Assembly: GCA_028023455.1 (NCBI GenBank)
Contig: JAQFVV010006647.1
Coordinates: forward strand, 188,001-252,000
From: Epiperipatus broadwayi
Taxonomy: Eukaryota; Onychophora; Udeonychophora; Euonychophora; Peripatidae
Direction of reading: 5' to 3'
Length of the DNA stretch: 64,000 nt
Every line of letters begins with the position of its first letter. The stretch's first letter is position 1. This document shows, piece after piece, positions 57,751-64,000 of the stretch. The position numbers were made by a program, and so were the translations under genes. Below the pieces are notes generated by a model, which was not told the origin of the DNA, did not search any database, and saw nothing but the letters and a program-made list of their open reading frames with translations.

Positions 57751-59332
57751 TGTGATTTTTTTTTTCAAAATTAAGATTTTTTTTGATCTAATTGTATTTA
57801 TTGCTTTAATTATTTATCAAAAAAATTATGAATGGAAATATTATTTCAGTGTAAACAGAAAAAAAAAAGACATACACATTTAATGAAAAGAATAAATAAA
57901 TAAAGTTCCTTTTTATTCAAATTGGAAGAATCTATTGGATAATATTACAACAGTAAATATTCATTTTTACATACAAAACCGTTAATGTTAAAACAGTTTT
58001 AAATGTACATTTAATGTTATTAAAATTAATAACAATGCAATCATCTATGAAATTAATGCTACTATGGGAAAAAAAAACAAATGTATGTAAATATGATTAC
58101 CATTAAAACATGGTGATATGCAAAAATATTTAAGAACAGCAAAATAAAGCAAAACAATAATAATAGCAAACTGACTTGAGCAATGACAATTAGTGTTATT
58201 TGTTATCAAGAAATATTTAAATTAAAAGAAATTATTAAAATGTATTTAGCTATCTTTTCATTTTTCCTGTTTAAATTATTTTAAAATGTACATTATCTAT
58301 GTTGGTGTATGTTTTGAATATAAACATTTAGTATTTGCTAAAATTTATCTATGACATTTAAACACTTGCAATCTATAAGTGATTGATGTATACATTTTAA
58401 TGTAATATAATTACATATATAGGAGTAAATAAAAAGTAGTCAACTTATTACATTTTTTTTTTCAGTAAGTAAAAAGTTATTTCAGACATAGTTTTTATTA
58501 TCTAAGAATATCAATTCTAGTCAGAAACTTTAAAATATTTCCTCTCTTTTCAAGAAAAAATAGTGTGCTGAATATGAAAATTAAAAAAATAAGTTAATAT
58601 ATATTCTTGTATATTTTTCTGTATTATTACTTTTTTCCAAATATTCTTGTAAAGACATAATTAATAATTCAAATAAAATGTGTAATTTTTTTTAAAATTA
58701 AGTTATATAATAGCGGTGGGAAAATGTGGCTGGTTCTTAGTCGAGTTAAGTGCAGCTCCCATTGAAATTCGATTTAATTTCTATTATTTCAATTTTTTTT
58801 TAATTGTATAAAAATGTGTAATATAATAGAAATTTTTATCAAACATTTTTATTACTTATTTTATTACAAATTACATCATGTATGTATGTAATACTATTTT
58901 CAAATATATTGGCAAATTGTACTTTAACAACATCTATCGAATTTTATAAAAATTACTACATGTATTTTTATGATTTATACAATTTTATGATTTTATATTT
59001 CAGTAATAGTTTATCTGTTAATTGCCTTATTTCATATTTTTAAAAAAAATCTGATAAGTAGACTGTTTGTTTTATTAAGCAATTTAAACTTGTTTATGAT
59101 GTGTAATTTTGCAGCAGCACAAGCGTTCTAAAGACATGCACAGGTTAAGAAAATTATTTTAATTGTTTTTAATTAATATATTTAAGAGTTTAATATTTTT
59201 TTAAAACGATTATATAAAAAAAACTCTTAAAAATTAAAACTGGAAAGCATTTGCTCGATTTTGATTATGTTGTTTCTATTTTTGGTGGTAAATAATAGTA
59301 AAATAGGTATTTAAGAATTATCAGGAAAATAT
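57751..59332. other. AT-rich non-coding DNA
   Basis: No gene or repeat identified. Confidence 0.5.
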
Positions 59333-59650
59333 CAAACAAAAATGGCTCAATTGGTTAGAGCGTTACCTTAAAAAATTCAAGAATCTAAGGATCCAGGTTT
59401 GAATCCCATACAAGTATTGTCATTGGTCAGGCTAGCAATAGCTGTAGGAGAGGAAGAATACCTCTCAAAACATTGTGCATATACTATCTGTTTGATATGC
59501 TCTTACTAACAGTTGAATATATTTGGAATATTTATTTAAGTAAAGTTACATTTTTCTAAAGACATTCAATACTCATATTAGATGATGAAAATAGTCCAAT
59601 ATAAAAATACAACTAAAACACCATCATCACAGACCTTCAAGAAAACAATA
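59333..59650 (+). repeat. tRNA-headed SINE-like unit with PLE-type tail
   Basis: A box TGGCTCAATTGGTTAGAG at 59343-59360 and B box CAGGTTTGAATCCC at 59394-59407 form a good tRNA-like head. Then follow TATTGTCATTGGTCAGGC, a worn hammerhead-like segment (CTGTAGGAGAGG...CCTCTCAAAAC, 59441-59471), TCTTACTAACAGTTGAATAT, TTTTTCTAAAGACATTCAAT, GATGATGAAAATAGTCCAAT and CATCATCACAGACCTTCAAG. Module order is the same as in the PLE tails and at 17345-17725. There is no coding part. Confidence 0.75.
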
Positions 59651-59872
59651 GTCCAAAAATTGCTTTTAATTATTCTAAATTGTTTTATTTTATTTTAAAA
59701 AGTTCTGCTTCTTCGACAATTTATTGTGCCATTTACCAATCTTTTAAAACAAGAATTAATATTTAGATATTTTTAATTAATTATTTATTTATGTATTTTA
59801 TTTGAATTTCAGACTTTGGAAATAAATTTACTTAAATATTTTATTAACACGACCTTAGAAAATATTAGATAA
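59651..59872. other. AT-rich spacer
   Basis: Between the SINE-like unit and the hAT pseudogene. I looked for a hAT terminal repeat here and did not find a convincing one. Confidence 0.4.
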
Positions 59873-61645
59873 TGAAAATATGAACAAGAAAATAGAAGCT
59901 TTCAGAAAGGATGGGTAGAAAAATTTGCTTCTATTGACAATAATGGAAAGTTATTGTGTCTTATTTGTAAAACTATAATTGCAAACTACAAAGGATGGTA
60001 TTTATATTGACATTATGAAGTAAATCATCTCCACTTATCAACTCAATATCCACACAATTCAAAATTGTGAACAGAGAAACTTAAATCATTGCAATCAAGT
60101 CTTTATAAGCAACAAGGACTCTTGTCTTCTTTTAGTCATGAAGAAAATGACAACCAATGAAACTAATTTTTGATAGCTTGGAATATTACTCCTTCAAACA
60201 TCCATATGGAGATATTATTAAAAGAAACTTGGAAGAAGTGGTTAAAGTTTTGGATCTAGATAATACAAAACTGCATAAATTGCACAAATTCCTAATCAAG
60301 CCATACAACTGAGCATCGTATTAGTAAAATTAATAAAAATGTTAAAAATAATTTGATATGTGATTTGAAAAATTGTACAGCATTCAATTTAGTTCTTGGC
60401 GAGTCTACTGACATTCGGGTTGTTCTACACTTGGCCATTTTTGTCTGCTATGTATCTTCAGACATAAATGTGAAGAAAGAAATGTTAGATCTATTAGCTC
60501 TTACTGAAACAACTTGCAGTATCTATGTATAAAAATGCACTTGATGAAGTAATGGACAGGTTTAAATTGTCTCATGATAAATTTCTAAGTGTTGCAATTA
60601 ATGGAACATTGGGAAAAACTTAGGTCTTTTGGTCTTTTAACAATGATCCCAAAGTTCCACATTTTGTATCTTTTCACTGCATAATTCATTACAAGCATCT
60701 CATAGCGTAACACTTAAAATATGAAAATGTATGGAAGATTGTTTTGCAGATTCTGAATTTAATTAAAACAAATGCCAAAGCACACTGTCAATTTAAAAAC
60801 TTTTTAGAAGAGTTAAATGACAAACATAAATTGCCCAGTGATCTCCTTATGATTTTTTATAAGATGACTGTCAACTTACAATATTTTGAGCTGTTTTGTG
60901 GAACTCCTAAATCCTATCATAACATTTTTAAAAGAAAAAGGGGAAAAAAGCAGAATTAGAAAATGAAATATGACTTTTTGCCTTAATATTTCTTACAGAT
61001 ACTATGGAAACATTTGCAAGCACTTAATTTGGCTTTACAAGGAAAGGGAAGAATGATTAATGATTTTTGTCATAAATTGTATTTCGTTTTGAAACTAAAC
61101 TTCAGCTTTTTGTGTACAATCTTAAGTCCTGAATTTTTATCATTTTCCATGAATAAAAGCAAATATAATATCAAAGAAGAAAAATTACATGAATATAAAG
61201 AAAAATTGGAAGGATTGCAAGTGGATTTCAAATGTAGGTTTGAAGATTTTAAAATTTTAAATCTACATTTTCATATTTTGCAACCCATTTATTTGTGATA
61301 TTGTAAATAGGTTTCCAATTTCTGAAATAATACTTGTCAAAAAAGCAGCTGGGTAATTGTAGTTATTAGAGATGAAAGAAGATCAGGCATTGCAAATGCT
61401 TCACAAATTTAGTTCTCCAATTGAATTTTGTAAACTCATGCCAAAATCAAAATATCCATACTTAAAGAATGCTGTTTGCAATTTCAATTTTTGGTATAAC
61501 ATATTGCTATGAATCTTTGTATTCCACAATAAATTTCATGAATTTGAAATATTCACAGTTGACCAATCAGAATCTCACACATATACTGTGAACAGCTTTA
61601 ATAAATTATATGCCAAATTTCAAAGATTTGACCAAAGGTCTTTGT
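59873..61645 (+). pseudogene. hAT transposase (ZBED/GTF2IRD2-like), decayed
   Basis: The BED zinc finger is readable at about 59920-60030: WVEKFASIDNNGKLLCLICK, then KGWYLY (stop) HYEVNH, keeping C-x2-C and H-x4-H. Next is the catalytic core start, FNLVLGESTDIRVVLHLAIF at about 60385, with G where D is usual before EST. Then a CIIHYKHLIA piece (about 60680), 60744-60959 (ILNLIKTNAKAHCQFKNFLE, then LQYFELF), 61014-61298 (LNLALQGKGRMINDF, DFKCRFEDFK), and a C-terminal stretch to about 61645 (SHTYTVNSFNKLYAK). Stops and frameshifts occur throughout. It is a different lineage from the hAT at 48634-51183. Confidence 0.8.
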
Positions 61646-64000
61646 TAAATGTTATACACTTTATTAATGGATTTTTATTATATTTTATTTTTAGTATTAA
61701 AATTTTGAAATAATTATTTTATATTTTATTTCCTTCTCTTAGTTATATTTTCTTATATACTTTATACAGTACTTAAAACTTGTACAGAATATGTCATCAT
61801 ATTAAGTTAAATAAAACTTGACTGTATTTATTTTTGTGCACTTAAATAATATAGTGTGGGTCATTACAATATATGAAAAATCTGCATGTAGCTCTCAATG
61901 ACTTCATGCATGCCCACTATTCATGTTTTGGGACTGTTAGTATACATATGCTCTACTCATTGGTGGACCACCGTCTACATACCAAATTTTACCAGCATAA
62001 GCTAATTGATCATTTCCATTTTATTTTTGTAAAAAAAAAACAAAAAGAAAAAATATATAATATGTTTGAAAAAATGAAAATGATATTTATTTAGAAAACA
62101 AAATGAAATTAATATATTTTCATCAATAAAGAATGATTGAAATACAAAATTATATATTGAAAAACATAAAAATAAAATAATTTATTTTGAAAATATTTGT
62201 GCAGAAAGTATAAATATGTTTGAAAATAATGTCTTTTATAATAATGATTGAAAAACAAATTTTTGAATGGGCTCCAGTAATTGGATCAATTAAAAATGCT
62301 CATAATGAAGACATGCTTAAATTTGGATAATCTTGCTGGCTATATATAAGGATCACTCATCACTACTTATCATTTGGCAATAAAGATCTTACAATATTTT
62401 ATTAGAAATAACATGAGTAATTAGAACTATTACTCTCAGATTTAATATTGCTTATAATATAGCAAATTGTACACAGTCATGGACTTTCAGAGTTTTAATA
62501 TTATGGCATTTTCCAATGGTGCAATGTAAAAATGCTTACTTTTGTTTAATTGTAATGGTTAACGACTACTTACAATTTTTTTAAATGCTGATTTTGTCAT
62601 AAACATAATTAATTTTTGATACTTTTTGAAATAAAATGTTTTATGTGCTAGTTTTCCATATAAATTATATTATTTTTTATGCTTTCAAGCATATTATTTA
62701 TAAAACAATCATTGTCTGTTTGCAAACTGTATTTCAGGTTTGTTTTATTTAAAAAGTTACACTATTTTCATGTTTTCAAATATATTACACTTTTTTTTCA
62801 TATTTGATTTTTTTATAAAGAAAATTAAACTTATCAATTATCTTATTTTGGTATACTTTGGTATGTGTATGGTGGCTCCACTAAAAGGTAAAGGGTCCAT
62901 ACAAAAAGCCCCCCTTTTATCTTTATAAGATTTCTATGTATAGGAAATATCAATTAATTAGGCCAATTTATTCCTCATGTATTATTTTCTACAAGCACTT
63001 TTCTCTAATATATTTTTTCACTTATTTAATAAGCTTTTGCATGTTCCATAGATTATGTAATATATTAATTGTAATTTTTCCCCCTTATTTTAGCTCTCTT
63101 ATTTTTCTACCTTTTAATTTTTTATTACTATTCTTTAATTCATTTTCAAAAACTTCCAAAGCAAACATTTTAACTGTTATATCTGCTCCATGAAATTTCA
63201 TACTTCAAATTTTAATCAATTATAATTTTATTGAATCTGCTACATCATTTTTCTTTAATTACACAGTGTTGATTTTTCTCATACCTATCCTTAATGAACT
63301 ACATGCATATTTAAAATCATCTAAATTGACTTTCTTATCTTCTTTCTCTGCTCACATTTTATATTAAAATTTTCATTTTATTCTTTTTGATTTTTTCTTT
63401 TTTTTTAATTATTATTTTTTTCTCTAAAGTTTCAATGCTATTAGCTTTTTTTAAGGTCTTAATTTTATTTGTTTGAATTTGAACAAAATTTATTCAAATA
63501 GAAGACTACTGATTGAAACATTGTAGAGGAAAAACAATATAAAGATACTGAAGACAAAAAATATATAATTGTAAAATTTAAAAGGATGCAAAATCTAGTA
63601 ACATATAAAACAATTCATACTATATTTTTATGCTAATCTTTTCTAATAGTTCCAATAAAACTACTTTTTATTTTTTACTAGATTAAATAAAATTAATTAA
63701 AAGAAAAACAAATTATGTTGGTATTATTTCCAAAAAATTTTAAAATAAATATTTAATGTAATTATCTTATTTATGTATCAATAAATGAATTTTAATCATA
63801 TGCCATCTTCAGATTTTGTCACTTGATATCACACATCAAATTGAAATAGCATGTAAAAGATAGGAATTCTAATGTATATCTGCATATGAAAGAATTTCAG
63901 CATTTAAATTTTGAAATAAAGATGTTAGAAAATATTTGATCTTACAAAGAAAGATTAATTAAGGAATGTTTATATATAAGAATGAAAAAACCAGATATAA
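61646..64000. other. AT-rich non-coding DNA
   Basis: No gene, RNA gene or nameable repeat. Open frames at 61873-62094, 62740-62928 and 62936-63193 are hydrophobic or lysine-rich by composition and show no motif. Confidence 0.5.

Overview
This is an AT-rich, intron-scale stretch of a metazoan nuclear genome in which I find no intact host gene. Everything recognisable is transposable-element debris. The mix (Penelope-like element with GIY-YIG domain, RTE-type and other non-LTR retrotransposons, a Ty3/Gypsy element, GTF2IRD2/ZBED-like hAT transposases, tRNA-headed SINE-like units, many foldback repeats) fits an invertebrate such as a mollusc or arthropod. I cannot name the species, and the base composition and frequent A/T runs do not decide it. 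None of the open frames over 60 residues looks like a conserved single-copy gene, and most are by-products of inverted repeats or low-complexity T-runs.

Layout. 1-3763 has no recognisable feature. 3764-4481 is the 3' part of a non-LTR retrotransposon (LINE family 1), with a second copy at 13513-14191 and a 3'-UTR stub at 39961-40045. A different LINE reverse transcriptase lies on the minus strand at 7100-8264. Immediately downstream of it, in element terms, is a nested foldback (6010-7110) whose core is a perfect 141-bp inverted repeat. 10255-11167 is a foldback with tRNA-like arms. 11712-12580 holds a repeat family (PLE-tail-like) with hammerhead-ribozyme-like motifs. 17345-17725 is a tRNA-headed SINE-like unit. 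23839-24960 and 41805-44350 are minus-strand RTE fragments. 29935-30706 is a CpG-rich element with terminal inverted repeats. 31236-32140 holds more foldback repeats. 33165-37474 is a defective Ty3/Gypsy element with a tandem (dimeric) structure. 37812-38620 is another foldback. 39641-40573 is a pogo/Tigger-like MITE. 44580-46900 is a decayed plus-strand LINE. 48634-51183 is a complete but dead hAT element with its target-site duplication. 51698-56382 is a head-to-head inverted pair of Penelope-like elements. 57572-57750 is a palindromic repeat, 59333-59650 another SINE-like unit, and 59873-61645 a second dead hAT transposase.

The most connected story is around the Penelope-like elements. Their outer tails contain a tRNA-like segment with A and B boxes, followed by a motif resembling a hammerhead ribozyme core, followed by a conserved end. 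Two stand-alone SINE-like units (about 17.5 kb and 59.4 kb) consist of exactly these modules without any coding part, which suggests they are non-autonomous partners of the PLE. Related CTGATGAAGGC...GAAA motifs recur in the other repeat families at 12.07, 12.47, 23.39, 31.76 and 32.01 kb.
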